From assembly GCA_900771005.1 (NCBI GenBank), contig CAAGMI010000019.1:1-64000 (forward strand): a stretch of 64,000 nucleotides of DNA. Direction: 5' to 3'. The DNA is from Rikenellaceae bacterium. Its GTDB lineage: Bacteria; Bacteroidota; Bacteroidia; Bacteroidales; UBA932. Made by a program: the position numbers and the translations under genes. Positions 49,106-58,239 of this stretch are shown in pieces; position 1 is the stretch's first letter; each line of letters begins with the position of its first letter. Below the pieces are notes generated by a model, which was not told the DNA's origin, ran no database searches, and saw only the letters and a program-made list of their open reading frames with translations.

Positions 49106-50151
49106 TGCAGATGAAAAAGAAGATACAGCTCATAGCAGGTCCGTGCAGTGCGGAGTCCAGAAAGCAACTGATTGATACAGCCGCTCTTCTGGAGGCCGGG
49201 ACTGTGGATTATTTCCGCGCGGGGTTGTGGAAACCCCGTACTCATCCGGGATGCTTTGAAGGTGTGGGCGAAGAAGGTTTGCCGTGGCTCGTCGAGGTAA
49301 GGGACCGCTTCGGGATGAAGATCTGTACCGAAGTCGCCGGTCCGAAGCACATTGAAGCCTGTCTGAATGCCGATATCGACTTGATGTGGATAGGAGCAAG
49401 GACAACTGCGAATCCGTTTATGGTCGAGGAGATCGCACAGGCTCTTGCCGGCACGGGAAAGGCTGTGATGGTCAAGAATCCTGTCAATCAGGATGCGGAA
49501 CTTTGGTGCGGGGCGATAGAGAGGTTGCAGCGTCACGGAATAGAGAAGATAGGAATAATCCATAGGGGCTTTTCATCCTTCAAGGATTTGAAATACAGGA
49601 ATGATCCGCGGTGGCAGACGGCGATAGAAGTCAGGAGCGCATTTCCTGATCTGCCTTTCCTTTGCGATCCGAGCCATATGAGCGGTGACGTCAGGTACAT
49701 ACCGGAGATATCCCAGAAGGCTATGGATCTGGGTTTCGACGGCCTTATGGTGGAAGTCCACAACTCTCCCGCAGATGCTAAAAGCGATAACTCCCAGCAA
49801 CTTACTCCCCAGGAGTTCCAGAGTTTGGTGGACGGTTTGAGAGTCAGGGAGAATTCAACTGAGGATGTACTTTACAACGAGGCGCTTGAACAGCTGAGAA
49901 GCGAAATAGATTCGATAGACGACGAAATAATATCCGCTCTTTCCAGGAGAATGGCCGTTAGCCGCGAGATCGGTCTGAGAAAGAAAAACAGCAATATCGC
50001 TATTATTCAGCCGTCCAGATGGGATGAGGTGATATCGGACGTATATGCGAAGGGAAGGGAATGCGGTCTTTCCGATGATATGCTGTACAAGATATTCAGC
50101 GCCATTCACGAGGCGTCGGTTTCAGAACAAAACAAAATCAATGAAAAATGA
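49105..50151 (+). CDS. Bifunctional 3-deoxy-7-phosphoheptulonate synthase/chorismate mutase
   Basis: This 348-residue fused enzyme has an N-terminal class I-beta DAHP synthase (about 1-262; IAGPCSAES, RAGLWKPRTHPG, PFLCDPSHMSG) and a C-terminal AroQ chorismate mutase (about 270-345; LRSEIDSIDDEIISALSRRM, SREIGLRKK). Both ends of aromatic amino acid synthesis are in one chain, as is common in Bacteroidota. ATG 49105 overlaps the PAP2 stop; ATG 49111 is also possible. ATGA overlap with the glutamine synthetase gene. Confidence 0.95.
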   Translation: MQMKKKIQLIAGPCSAESRKQLIDTAALLEAGTVDYFRAGLWKPRTHPGCFEGVGEEGLPWLVEVRDRFGMKICTEVAGPKHIEACLNADIDLMWIGARTTANPFMVEEIAQALAGTGKAVMVKNPVNQDAELWCGAIERLQRHGIEKIGIIHRGFSSFKDLKYRNDPRWQTAIEVRSAFPDLPFLCDPSHMSGDVRYIPEISQKAMDLGFDGLMVEVHNSPADAKSDNSQQLTPQEFQSLVDGLRVRENSTEDVLYNEALEQLRSEIDSIDDEIISALSRRMAVSREIGLRKKNSNIAIIQPSRWDEVISDVYAKGRECGLSDDMLYKIFSAIHEASVSEQNKINEK

Positions 50152-51518
50152 TAGCCAGTAACAGATCAGAATTGGTGGATTATTGCCTGAAAAACAAGGT
50201 TGAAGTGCTTAATTTCCACTATTGCGGATGGGACGGTCGTCTCAAGACACTTAATTTCGTCCTTCGCGGAAAGGAGCATCTTGAAAATATTCTGGAGGCG
50301 GGCGAGCGTGTGGATGGCAGCAGCCTTTTCCCTTTCATAGAGGCCGGGAAGAGCGATCTCTACGTTGTGCCCAGGTACAGGACCGCATTCAGGAACCCTC
50401 TTGAGGAAGTTCCCACTGTGGATGTTCTCTGCTCTTTCTTCAACAGGGACGGAGAACCGTTTGAAAGTTCAAGCCAGTATATACTCAGTAAGGCTTCCAA
50501 GGCCCTGACTGACCGTACCGGACTGAAAATGCAGACTATGGGTGAACTGGAGTATTATGTCATCGCTCCGGAAGGCCCTCTTTATCCTGTCGCGGACCAG
50601 AGGGGCTATCACGAAAGCGCACCTTTCAACAAGTTCACGGCTCTCCGCGTAGAAGCCATGCGTATGATAACGGCTGTCGGCGGTGAGGTCAAGTACGGAC
50701 ATTCAGAGGTTGGTAATTTCACCAAGGACGGTCTTGTATATGAACAGAATGAGATTGAATTTACCCCTACCGACATAGAGAGCGCGGCTGACCAGCTGGT
50801 GATTGCCAAATGGATAATGCAGCAGCTTGCATACAGGTACGGAGTGACCATCACCTTCGACCCGAAGCTCGCCGCAGGTAAAGCCGGATCTGGAATGCAC
50901 GTTCACTGCAAGTTCACGAAGAACGGAAAGAGCGTCATGGCCAGAGGCGGAGAACTGACCGATATAGCGAAGAAAGCCATCGCCGGCTTTATGGAAGCCG
51001 GTACGTCGCTTCCTGCCTGGGGAAATCCGAGCCGTAATTCATTTGAACGTCTTGTCCCTAATCAGGAGGCTCCTACCAGTCTGTGCTGGTCATACTCGAA
51101 CCGTTCCGCTCTTGTACGCGTGCCGCTCGGATGGATCAACAGGGAGGATATGGCAGCAAAGGCGAATCCGGGGGAGAAGGTTCTCGGAAAGGATTTTTCT
51201 TCAAAACAGACTTTTGAATGGCGTGCATCCGATGCGACCGCGGACATTTATCTGTTGATGGCCGCACTCTGTTGTGCCGCGAAATATGGCCTGGTGTCAC
51301 AGGATTCACTGAAGACGGCGGAAAGAACTTATGTGGGGCTTGGAGTGAACATACACGCTAAAGACAATGCCGCTATCAAGGATTCTCTCGAACAGCTTCC
51401 CGCTTCCTGTGCAATGTCTGCTGAGGAACTTCAGAAAGACCGCAGCATTTACTCTGGGGACGGCGTATTCCCTGACGCTCTCATAGACTATTATATAAAG
51501 TATCTGAAGAGTATTTAA
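50148..51518 (+). CDS. Glutamine synthetase family protein (type I-like)
   Basis: This 456-residue protein has a beta-Grasp N-terminal domain (about 1-105) and a GS catalytic domain with MGELEYYVIAPEGP, FTPTDIESAADQLVIAKW, GSGMHVHCKFTKNGK, NSFERLVPNQEAPTSLCWSYSNRSALVRVP and a C-terminal FEWRASDATADIYL (metal- and nucleotide-binding). It makes glutamine from glutamate and ammonia, or possibly a gamma-glutamyl compound. No type I adenylylation motif was recognised near residue 390. ATGA overlap with the upstream gene. Confidence 0.85.
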   Translation: MIASNRSELVDYCLKNKVEVLNFHYCGWDGRLKTLNFVLRGKEHLENILEAGERVDGSSLFPFIEAGKSDLYVVPRYRTAFRNPLEEVPTVDVLCSFFNRDGEPFESSSQYILSKASKALTDRTGLKMQTMGELEYYVIAPEGPLYPVADQRGYHESAPFNKFTALRVEAMRMITAVGGEVKYGHSEVGNFTKDGLVYEQNEIEFTPTDIESAADQLVIAKWIMQQLAYRYGVTITFDPKLAAGKAGSGMHVHCKFTKNGKSVMARGGELTDIAKKAIAGFMEAGTSLPAWGNPSRNSFERLVPNQEAPTSLCWSYSNRSALVRVPLGWINREDMAAKANPGEKVLGKDFSSKQTFEWRASDATADIYLLMAALCCAAKYGLVSQDSLKTAERTYVGLGVNIHAKDNAAIKDSLEQLPASCAMSAEELQKDRSIYSGDGVFPDALIDYYIKYLKSI

Positions 51519-51589
51519 CTATTGAAATCGCTAATAGTAGAAATTGGAAATAAGTATTGACGGCCAATAGCAGACTGTAAATACGGTAC

Positions 51590-51597
51590 TACATTTG
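51590..51597 (+). promoter_or_regulatory. Promoter -7 element (TACATTTG) of the lipocalin gene
   Basis: TACATTTG ends directly at the 5' arm of a strong hairpin. Transcription would start about 51601-51603, inside that arm. Confidence 0.6.
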
Positions 51598-51635
51598 CCT
51601 TGCCGGACGTTTGTCCCGGCAAGGTTATTTTTTAA
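51598..51635 (+). terminator. Terminator-like hairpin at the 5' end of the lipocalin transcript
   Basis: CCTTGCCGG (51598-51606) pairs perfectly with CCGGCAAGG (51616-51624), followed by TTATTTTTTAA. Since it lies between the -7 element and the gene, it may be an attenuator, a protective 5' stem-loop or the terminator of an upstream transcript. Confidence 0.65.
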
Positions 51636-51654
51636 TGAAAAAATGTGTAAAACT

Positions 51655-52215
51655 ATGAAACAACTTTTAGCAATGATGCTGGCAGGCTTGACTTTCCCTG
51701 CAGTAGTGTTCGCATCGGATGATGAACGCGAACTGGACAACACTCCCGTTTATTCCCTTGATCTGGGAAGGTATCTTGGCAAATGGTATGAGATAGCCCG
51801 TATCGACCATTTCTTCGAGAAAGGCATGACCAATACCACAGCCGTGTACACACTCAATGAAGACGGTACCGTTAAGGTGACCAACTCCGGGTGGAAAAAG
51901 GGAAGCTTCAAGGTTTCCGAGGGAAAGGCGAAACAGCCTTCACCTCTGGACAGGCCGGCCCATCTCCGGGTTTCTTTCTTCGGGCCGTTCTATTCCGACT
52001 ACCGTGTGATGATGGTTGACCTCGACTATCAGTATGCCCTTGTGGGCTCAGGGGACGAGGATTACCTGTGGATACTGTGCAGGGAACCTGAAATCGATCC
52101 CGTCGTAAGGGATTTCATTCTTCTGGAGGCCGGCAGGAGAGGATATGACTTGGATAGGCTCCATTGGGTGGATCAGAGTGAAAACATAGCTGAATTGAAC
52201 AGGATCAGGCAATAA
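51655..52215 (+). CDS. Lipocalin family protein (Blc-like)
   Basis: This 186-residue protein has a signal peptide (1-20, MKQLLAMMLAGLTFPAVVFA) and the lipocalin signature LGKWYEIARIDHFFEKG (G-x-W-Y/F). TNSGWKKGSFKVSEGKAK and a C-terminal LDRLHWVDQSENI follow. It binds small lipophilic ligands in the periplasm or outer membrane; there is no lipobox Cys, so it is probably soluble. ATG 51655 was chosen over ATG 51643 because it begins the signal peptide directly. Confidence 0.9.
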   Translation: MKQLLAMMLAGLTFPAVVFASDDERELDNTPVYSLDLGRYLGKWYEIARIDHFFEKGMTNTTAVYTLNEDGTVKVTNSGWKKGSFKVSEGKAKQPSPLDRPAHLRVSFFGPFYSDYRVMMVDLDYQYALVGSGDEDYLWILCREPEIDPVVRDFILLEAGRRGYDLDRLHWVDQSENIAELNRIRQ

Positions 52216-52223
52216 CTTTTTAT

Positions 52224-52231
52224 TATATTTG
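52224..52231 (+). promoter_or_regulatory. Promoter -7 element (TATATTTG) 6 nt from the LysR gene start
   Basis: TATATTTG is followed by CCTTAT and ATG 52238, which implies a leaderless mRNA. It also shows that the in-frame upstream ATG (52229) inside this element is not the start. Confidence 0.65.
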
Positions 52232-52237
52232 CCTTAT

Positions 52238-53128
52238 ATGGAACTCAGACAATTGAAGTACTTTCTTTCAGTTGCGCGCACCCTCAGTTTTTCTGAGGCT
52301 GCGCGTCAGCTGTATGTAACCCAGGGGACACTGTCCCAGCAGATAATGCAGCTTGAAGACGAACTTGGCTCGAAACTGTTTGTCCGGACCTCTCATAAGG
52401 TGACTCTGACCGAGCCGGGAATGATCCTTTTGCCTTTGGCTAAGAGCATACTTCAGCAGGTAGATCAGTGCAAACTTCAACTGAGTGATCTGAGGAAGGC
52501 ACAGGTGGGCGAACTTCACATCGGCATGACATACTCCTTCAGCGACCTGCTGACTGATACGGTCAGGGATTTCCTCAAGACCTATCCGGGGGTAAGCCTT
52601 AAAATATCATACAAGACAGCTTCCGAACTTTATCAGATGCTCGTAAAAGGAGAATTGGATGTAATCCTGGCATTCAAACCGGTCGTTCCTCACAAGGATC
52701 TTGTATCGGAAGTCCTGTTCAACTTTGACCTTTGTGCCGTAATGCGCAAGGACCATCCTCTTGCGACCAATAAAATGCTTTCCGTTGAGAATCTGAAAGG
52801 ATACAATATGGCCCTTCCAGGGAGTGGACTGCAGGCCAGAAAGACCTTCGAGAAGTTTAACAACATAGATACAAGTGGACTGAACGTGCGTGTGGAACTT
52901 AATGACCCTAATGTGATAATGGACCTGGTCCAGAGTTCCAACCTGGTTACCATCCTGTCTTCGCTTGCGGCACTCTACAGACCTGATCTTGCGGCTGTTC
53001 CTCTTGAGGGATATGTCGGGAAGATGGAAGGATGCGTCCACTGGCTGAAAGGCGCGTACCATAAGAAGAGCGCCGAAGCGTTCATTGAAATGGTCAGGGG
53101 CTCAGCCGCTATCAGAAAATTATTGTAA
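52238..53128 (+). CDS. LysR-family transcriptional regulator
   Basis: This 296-residue regulator has an N-terminal winged helix (about 1-62, MELRQLKYFLSVARTLSFSEAARQLYVTQGTLSQQI) and a periplasmic-binding-like effector domain (about 90-296) resembling OxyR/CynR/CysB types. Two Cys are visible in the effector domain (DLCAVMRKD and MEGCVHW). The effector is unknown. It stands between the lipocalin and the phosphate-transport pair, with its own promoter, and may control either. Confidence 0.9.
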   Translation: MELRQLKYFLSVARTLSFSEAARQLYVTQGTLSQQIMQLEDELGSKLFVRTSHKVTLTEPGMILLPLAKSILQQVDQCKLQLSDLRKAQVGELHIGMTYSFSDLLTDTVRDFLKTYPGVSLKISYKTASELYQMLVKGELDVILAFKPVVPHKDLVSEVLFNFDLCAVMRKDHPLATNKMLSVENLKGYNMALPGSGLQARKTFEKFNNIDTSGLNVRVELNDPNVIMDLVQSSNLVTILSSLAALYRPDLAAVPLEGYVGKMEGCVHWLKGAYHKKSAEAFIEMVRGSAAIRKLL

Positions 53129-53144
53129 AAACCGGGAAATGAAT

Positions 53145-53152
53145 TAAATTTG
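53145..53152 (+). promoter_or_regulatory. Promoter -7 element (TAAATTTG) of the DUF47-pit pair
   Basis: TAAATTTG ends 8 nt before ATG 53161, leaving at most 3-4 nt of leader. No PhoB-type box was recognised. Confidence 0.6.
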
Positions 53153-53160
53153 CCGTAGTT

Positions 53161-53811
53161 ATGAAACTGGACAATATTCTGCAACTCTTTGTGGTGAAGG
53201 AGAAGAAGTTCTTCCCTCTTTTCAGTGACTCGGCAAAAAATATCCTCAAGGCGGCTGACCTTCTTCTGCAGCAGGCCAAGGAGGAGGATCATGACAAGCG
53301 TATCGTGTTCGCGCATCGTATCAAGGAATGCGAGACGGCAGGGGACACCATTACAGACAAGATCATAGACGAACTCCTCGACTCATACGTGACTCCTTTC
53401 GACAGGGACGATATCCACGAACTGGCTGAGTCTATGGACACTTTCCTTGACTGCATCAGGGATTCTTCGAAAAAGATTTCAATCTATCAGCCGAAAGCTG
53501 CCAGCCACAAGTTGATAGAGATTGCCGAATACATCAGGAAGGATGCTGAAATCCTTGTCGAGATTACCGACCGCTTCGACAATGCCCGCAAACTTGTCAA
53601 GGAGCTTGATGCCCTGTGTGACGATATCAAGGAAACAGAGCATACTGTGGATGATATTTACGAGAGCTATATGAGCAACCTTTTCTCTCAGGAGCAGGAC
53701 GCCATCGAGCTTGTCAAGAAAAAGAATATCGCACAGGCGCTCGAGGATACCTCTGACGTCGCCAAATCACTTTCAAATACAATCCGTAGCATAGTCGTAA
53801 AACTGGGATAA
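53161..53811 (+). CDS. DUF47/PhoU-like accessory protein of a Pit transporter
   Basis: This 216-residue all-helical cytoplasmic protein of the PhoU/DUF47 fold contains repeated D/E-rich helix ends (ETAGDTITDKIIDELLDSYVTPFDRDDIHELAE, ETEHTVDDIYESY). It is nearly always linked to Pit-type phosphate permeases and probably regulates them. TAATG overlap with pit at 53811. Confidence 0.92.
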   Translation: MKLDNILQLFVVKEKKFFPLFSDSAKNILKAADLLLQQAKEEDHDKRIVFAHRIKECETAGDTITDKIIDELLDSYVTPFDRDDIHELAESMDTFLDCIRDSSKKISIYQPKAASHKLIEIAEYIRKDAEILVEITDRFDNARKLVKELDALCDDIKETEHTVDDIYESYMSNLFSQEQDAIELVKKKNIAQALEDTSDVAKSLSNTIRSIVVKLG

Positions 53812-54878
53812 TGGTTACGGTCGTTCTAATCACGATGCTCATCGCCCTGCTGTTCAATTTCACGAACGGTATGAACGATGCAGCCAACTGTATCGCCTCC
53901 GTGATAGCGACGAAGGCGCTTCCTCCAAAGGCGGCTGTAGCCTGGGCTGCATTCTGGCAGATCATGGCCCTGTTCGTATTTGACATGACAGTGGCTTCCA
54001 CAATGGGCAAGGGTATAGTCGATGAGAACTGCATAGACGTGTATCTCATCCTTGCCGCCCTTCTCGGTTCCGTGCTCTGGATATTCGTCTGCACGAAGTT
54101 CGGCCTGCCAATATCTGCGTCCCATGCACTTGTAGGAGGGCTGATTGGCCCTGTCTGGTTCGTTTACGGATCACAATATCTGATTCATTCCGGCATCGCA
54201 ATCATAGTTGCGTTCATAGTGATTTCCCCTCTGCTCGGCACTGTGCTGGGATTCCTTATGAACTGCCTGTTCATGCTGATATTCAGGAACGCCAAGGCCA
54301 GAAAGGTAGACCATTCTTTCCGCAAGCTTCAATTGGTCTCATCCGCTGCATTCTCTCTGGGGTTCGGAGGCAATGACGGGCAGAAGACCATGGGTGTGAT
54401 AGCCATACTTCTGGCATCGGCATTCGCTGCCGAGCCGGACAATGCCATAATGAAACTGCTTTATGGGAACGGCTTCCTTGCTGCCGGTGGAGACGGATTC
54501 TTTGTTCCTATGTGGCTCAAGTTCACCTGCTACGGTCTCATAGCTCTGGGTACAATAACTGGAGGGTGGAAAGTTATCCGTACACTTGGTGACGGCCTGA
54601 GTAAGCTGTATCCCGTGCAGGGATTCTGCGCCGAGGCCTCAGGGGCGATCACTTTGATAATCACGGCTCTTTTCGGAATACCGGTAAGTACCACGCATAC
54701 CATTACGGGTTCCATTATCGGAACCGGTCTCACGCGTGGCGTCAAGAGCGTCAAATGGCTCACTGCCAAAAATATAGTCTGGGCTTGGGTGTTCACGATC
54801 CCTTGCGTGATCGTGGTTTCAGGACTCATCTATCTTGCTATGGTACACTGGATCGGTGTGCCTGTGAAGTCCCTTTAG
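53811..54878 (+). CDS. Inorganic phosphate transporter, PiT family
   Basis: This 355-residue inner-membrane protein has about ten helices and the two family signatures: NFTNGMNDAANCIASVIATKAL near the N-terminus and GFGGNDGQKTMGVIAILLAS in the middle, plus GIPVSTTHTITGSIIGTG. It imports phosphate (as metal phosphate or with cations). It is coupled to DUF47 upstream; its stop codon overlaps the convergent amidase gene by 4 nt. Confidence 0.93.
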   Translation: MVTVVLITMLIALLFNFTNGMNDAANCIASVIATKALPPKAAVAWAAFWQIMALFVFDMTVASTMGKGIVDENCIDVYLILAALLGSVLWIFVCTKFGLPISASHALVGGLIGPVWFVYGSQYLIHSGIAIIVAFIVISPLLGTVLGFLMNCLFMLIFRNAKARKVDHSFRKLQLVSSAAFSLGFGGNDGQKTMGVIAILLASAFAAEPDNAIMKLLYGNGFLAAGGDGFFVPMWLKFTCYGLIALGTITGGWKVIRTLGDGLSKLYPVQGFCAEASGAITLIITALFGIPVSTTHTITGSIIGTGLTRGVKSVKWLTAKNIVWAWVFTIPCVIVVSGLIYLAMVHWIGVPVKSL

Positions 54879-57835
54879 AATAACTCCAGTGTCCTGGAGA
54901 TCAGTGCTTCCCTGGCCTCGTTTGACTTGAGGACCTCGATAGGGAAGCCGAATGATGCCACCTTATAACCTTCTCCTTCGAACAGTACGGCTGCAGGGGT
55001 GAGCGTGCGGTCATACCTGATGAGCACGGAACCGTTATCATCCGCAGGCTTGATGCCGTCGGGACATTCGACGCTGTAGAACTGTTCGTTAGGGGAGTTG
55101 AAGAACTCTTCTGTGTCTGTCAGACCCATTTCTGGGGCAGGCGCGATCCTGCCGCTTCCCGTGCCTCTGTTGGTGACCCAACTGTAGCCGAGCACAGACT
55201 TGCAGAATTCCTGAGCCTGTGAACTGTATTCTTCATCCGAAGGAAGGTCGTAAACGCTGGACCAGGCATCGGTTGCAATGTAAGCTCCTGAGATTATGAT
55301 GTTGGATCCCTGTACCGTGGCCTTTCTGACTGCATTCTGAAGGCCGGTAGGGAAGACGCCGTATCTGGTTGGAACGTTCTTTCCCACGTCAGTTGTGACC
55401 TGCTTGCCGCATATGATGTCGATGACCCATGGAGCCATATCCTCGGCCGCTATGTCACTCTTGTCATAGATGCTGCTGAATGCGGATGCGCTCATGGAGC
55501 AGAAAGGATGCCCGAGTGAGAGCATTATGCTCCCGTGGATATATGGGTAGTCGAAAGTGTTTCCGGCTATGATCTCTCCCGCACGGTCGTCATCGGTGGC
55601 TCCGAATCCGGGGGCATCGTCCGATACCCATTCCAGATTCCTCCTGTTCTCGTAATTTTCCCCGATATAGCTTATGTCATTGATATAAGGCACTCCGCTG
55701 TCCACTCTGGCGTCAAATCCGGCTACGTTGTCCGAATGGTACCAGTAAGGGGCCGAAACTCGTGTAAAGTTGTTGACTATCAGTACCGGCTTGCTTCTGA
55801 CATCGGAAGGTTTACCCAAAGAAAGTATTTCGGAAGGGAAACTCCTGCCGCCTTCGTTGAATGCAACCACCTTGTATGAATAGATATGTCCGGGTTCTAC
55901 CGGCAGGTCGATATGATTTGATTCAGTCTGCCTGCCATTGTCAAACGGACCGTCATCAACCCTTGTGTACACGATATATCCGGTCGCGCCTGCCGTAGGC
56001 TCCTTGCCGTCCGGAGTCTCTTCCCAGCTTAGGTGAGCCTTTCCGTCTTTTGTGAAACTTGTCGCGAAATCATGCACCGGAAGGGGCTGTACAACATATG
56101 AAGTATTGTAGAAATCGGCCAGGAATTTCAGTATTCCCTTATATACTGCGCGGCTGACCTCGAAACGGAACGCCGGGTCCTGACCGTATCTCATGTCTTC
56201 GAAATTCTGATGGCTGAGAAGCTCCAGAATCATTGCCGGCACTCCGCTTGTGCGGGATTCGCTGTATGATCGGTTCCAGAGCATTCTGCGGTTCCATTCG
56301 GGATTGAAATCCTCCCTTATATCAGAGCATACCTGATCCTGTACATATTCCGCCAGCAGTCTGCAGGCGTCCCTGTCTCCACCGTTGAGAAGTTTCCTTG
56401 AACGGTCCGCCAACAGTGTGTATATTGCCAGCGTGCCCACTATGCTGTCCTGCCGGGCAGCTCCCGCATCGGAATGGAAGGCGAGCGAGAGATCGAAAGG
56501 AATGTCCTTGTCCTTGCGCATCATTTCTGTCCAGGGACCGCGGTCCGCATAGTCATTGGTGTAGTCCTTAGGCCATTTCTGAGTAATTTCCGTGCCGACT
56601 CCGGCCCAGATCATCCAGTACAGCGCACCTTCCATATAACTCGGCATGCCGGATGTGTGCTGCTCCCCGTTTTCAGGTCCGCGGGCGATCTTGCCCATTC
56701 CTCCGCCTATCTTGACTGCATCGGCTGAAACTGTCTCACCCTTCTTTCCTATGTTGTCAAGTGTGACTATTGCGGAACCTTTTCCGAATTCAAAGCTGCC
56801 CAGATATATCCAGGTGCCGCCTCCGCGTTTCTGATTTACCGAGAATTCCGTAGAGCCTCCAAGGTGGTGAACGGTGTAATGCGCTTCCGTGCTGCTGGAC
56901 GGGAGCGTCTTGTATGAAATATATACGGCGTATTCACCCCTTTCCTCTATGTCTGCTGTCCAGCTGGCTGTAGCCGTGGCCTTTCCGCTTGTACAGGATG
57001 CCTGTCTTGCACGTCCTGACGTGAAAGGATTGTCTGTGATGCTGTAGTATTCCTTAGTATCGGCGAATCCCTCTCCGGCATCAGCCCAGGATCCCTGCTC
57101 CGAATATGAGCCTGACCTCCTCATAAAGCCTTCCCGTGTCGTGCTGAATGTCGCGTCCTTGTCCACAATGTATTCCAGCCTGTGCGTGTCCCTTTCCCTC
57201 GGTGTCATAACATAGGCTCCTGCATTTTCAAGCATAGGAATCAGGAACGGCAATACGAAACTCTGGGTGAACATATCCTCGCAGGTGCGGTGCACCTTTG
57301 CCCTCTGCCAAAGCCAGGAATCACTTTCCTCGTCATAGTATCTTCCGTGACTCTGCCAGAGCGAGATGAACCTGCCGTCCAGACCCTCCCGGTATCTCCT
57401 TTCGCCCTCGCGGCGGATGAACGCCCGGTCCCTTCCCGGATCGTCGACAGCACCCTGATAGCCGGAATTCCTTCCGTCAGAGCCCCTTGACGGTGTGATG
57501 AGCTCTTTGAGATTTATGTTCTTTGCGAAAACTTCACCGAGCGAATAGCTCGGGTCCATCTTCTTGATTTCCGAATCCAGGAATCCTCTGAACCACTGTA
57601 CGTTGTCCTGATGCCAGGGGTAGTCGCTGAAGTCCTGGCTGAAATAGAAATCAAGTGTGTTGCCCCTTTTCAGGACCCTGCTCAGATTGACTTTGGACTT
57701 TACCGTAGTTATCCTAGTGAGAAAAACGTCCAACGAGTCGCAGAATGTATCATACGACTCTACCTTGCGGACGTTCTGGGATAATGCCGAACTGCAGCAC
57801 AGCAGAAACATTCCCAGTAGGACAATCCTTTTCAT
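54875..57835 (-). CDS. Large exported N-acetylmuramoyl-L-alanine amidase-like protein with inserted golvesin domain
   Basis: This 986-residue protein has a signal peptide (1-19). An Amidase_3-like fold is split by an insert: first half with the zinc-ligand candidates His of SLWQSHGRYYD and Glu of HRTCEDMF (about 160-190). A golvesin-C/xanthan-lyase-like beta-sandwich follows (about 265-375, GRARQASCTSGKATATASWTADIEERGEYAVYISY). The second half has His of SLAFHSDAGA and Glu of ILELLSHQN. An FN3 domain (about 590-690) and a C-terminal Rossmann-like region (about 690-985) complete it. It likely cleaves peptidoglycan peptides in the envelope. It is the last gene of the ABC-VanZ-amidase operon. 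Confidence 0.75.
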   Translation of the reverse strand: MKRIVLLGMFLLCCSSALSQNVRKVESYDTFCDSLDVFLTRITTVKSKVNLSRVLKRGNTLDFYFSQDFSDYPWHQDNVQWFRGFLDSEIKKMDPSYSLGEVFAKNINLKELITPSRGSDGRNSGYQGAVDDPGRDRAFIRREGERRYREGLDGRFISLWQSHGRYYDEESDSWLWQRAKVHRTCEDMFTQSFVLPFLIPMLENAGAYVMTPRERDTHRLEYIVDKDATFSTTREGFMRRSGSYSEQGSWADAGEGFADTKEYYSITDNPFTSGRARQASCTSGKATATASWTADIEERGEYAVYISYKTLPSSSTEAHYTVHHLGGSTEFSVNQKRGGGTWIYLGSFEFGKGSAIVTLDNIGKKGETVSADAVKIGGGMGKIARGPENGEQHTSGMPSYMEGALYWMIWAGVGTEITQKWPKDYTNDYADRGPWTEMMRKDKDIPFDLSLAFHSDAGAARQDSIVGTLAIYTLLADRSRKLLNGGDRDACRLLAEYVQDQVCSDIREDFNPEWNRRMLWNRSYSESRTSGVPAMILELLSHQNFEDMRYGQDPAFRFEVSRAVYKGILKFLADFYNTSYVVQPLPVHDFATSFTKDGKAHLSWEETPDGKEPTAGATGYIVYTRVDDGPFDNGRQTESNHIDLPVEPGHIYSYKVVAFNEGGRSFPSEILSLGKPSDVRSKPVLIVNNFTRVSAPYWYHSDNVAGFDARVDSGVPYINDISYIGENYENRRNLEWVSDDAPGFGATDDDRAGEIIAGNTFDYPYIHGSIMLSLGHPFCSMSASAFSSIYDKSDIAAEDMAPWVIDIICGKQVTTDVGKNVPTRYGVFPTGLQNAVRKATVQGSNIIISGAYIATDAWSSVYDLPSDEEYSSQAQEFCKSVLGYSWVTNRGTGSGRIAPAPEMGLTDTEEFFNSPNEQFYSVECPDGIKPADDNGSVLIRYDRTLTPAAVLFEGEGYKVASFGFPIEVLKSNEAREALISRTLELF

Positions 57836-58224
57836 TTTTTCTTGAACAGCGTTACTATGAATACGAATGCTGAGGAAATGAACAGGGAAATGATGTCTGC
57901 GTAGAAATCATTCACGTCGGACATTCTCGTAACCGTAAAGCTCTGGATATATTCTGTCAGGGCTGCTATGCCACATCCGATTATGAATATGGTGAAAACT
58001 ATCATCGCGCTCTTCCACACCTTGGTGATCTTCCAGTCGGTGGACAGGAATGCAAGGATAGGGAAGGGGAGAAACATTATGAAATGGGCTACTTTGTCTG
58101 TCGGCAGTCCGAAAATGGTTTTCTGTACGGACGGGAGACTGTCAGCGCTGATGAAACAGAGAAAGGCTATGGCAGCCAGGTACAGAAAGATCAAAATCCT
58201 TGAAAGAAAAACCCTGCTTTTCAT
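57832..58224 (-). CDS. VanZ-like membrane protein
   Basis: This 130-residue protein has four predicted transmembrane helices. The VanZ-like motifs are DKVAHFIMFLPFPILAFL and ALTEYIQSFTVTRMSDVNDFYADIISL. Function in Bacteroidota is unknown; VanZ homologues influence teicoplanin resistance elsewhere. It lies 15 nt after the ABC transporter and overlaps the amidase by ATGA. Confidence 0.88.
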   Translation of the reverse strand: MKSRVFLSRILIFLYLAAIAFLCFISADSLPSVQKTIFGLPTDKVAHFIMFLPFPILAFLSTDWKITKVWKSAMIVFTIFIIGCGIAALTEYIQSFTVTRMSDVNDFYADIISLFISSAFVFIVTLFKKK

Positions 58225-58239
58225 ATATCAATACGGCTT

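Noticed and set aside
54888..54903. CTCCAG/CTGGAG hairpin near the pit-amidase junction as a terminator
   Set aside because: Only 6 bp, within amidase coding sequence and without a T-tract on either strand.
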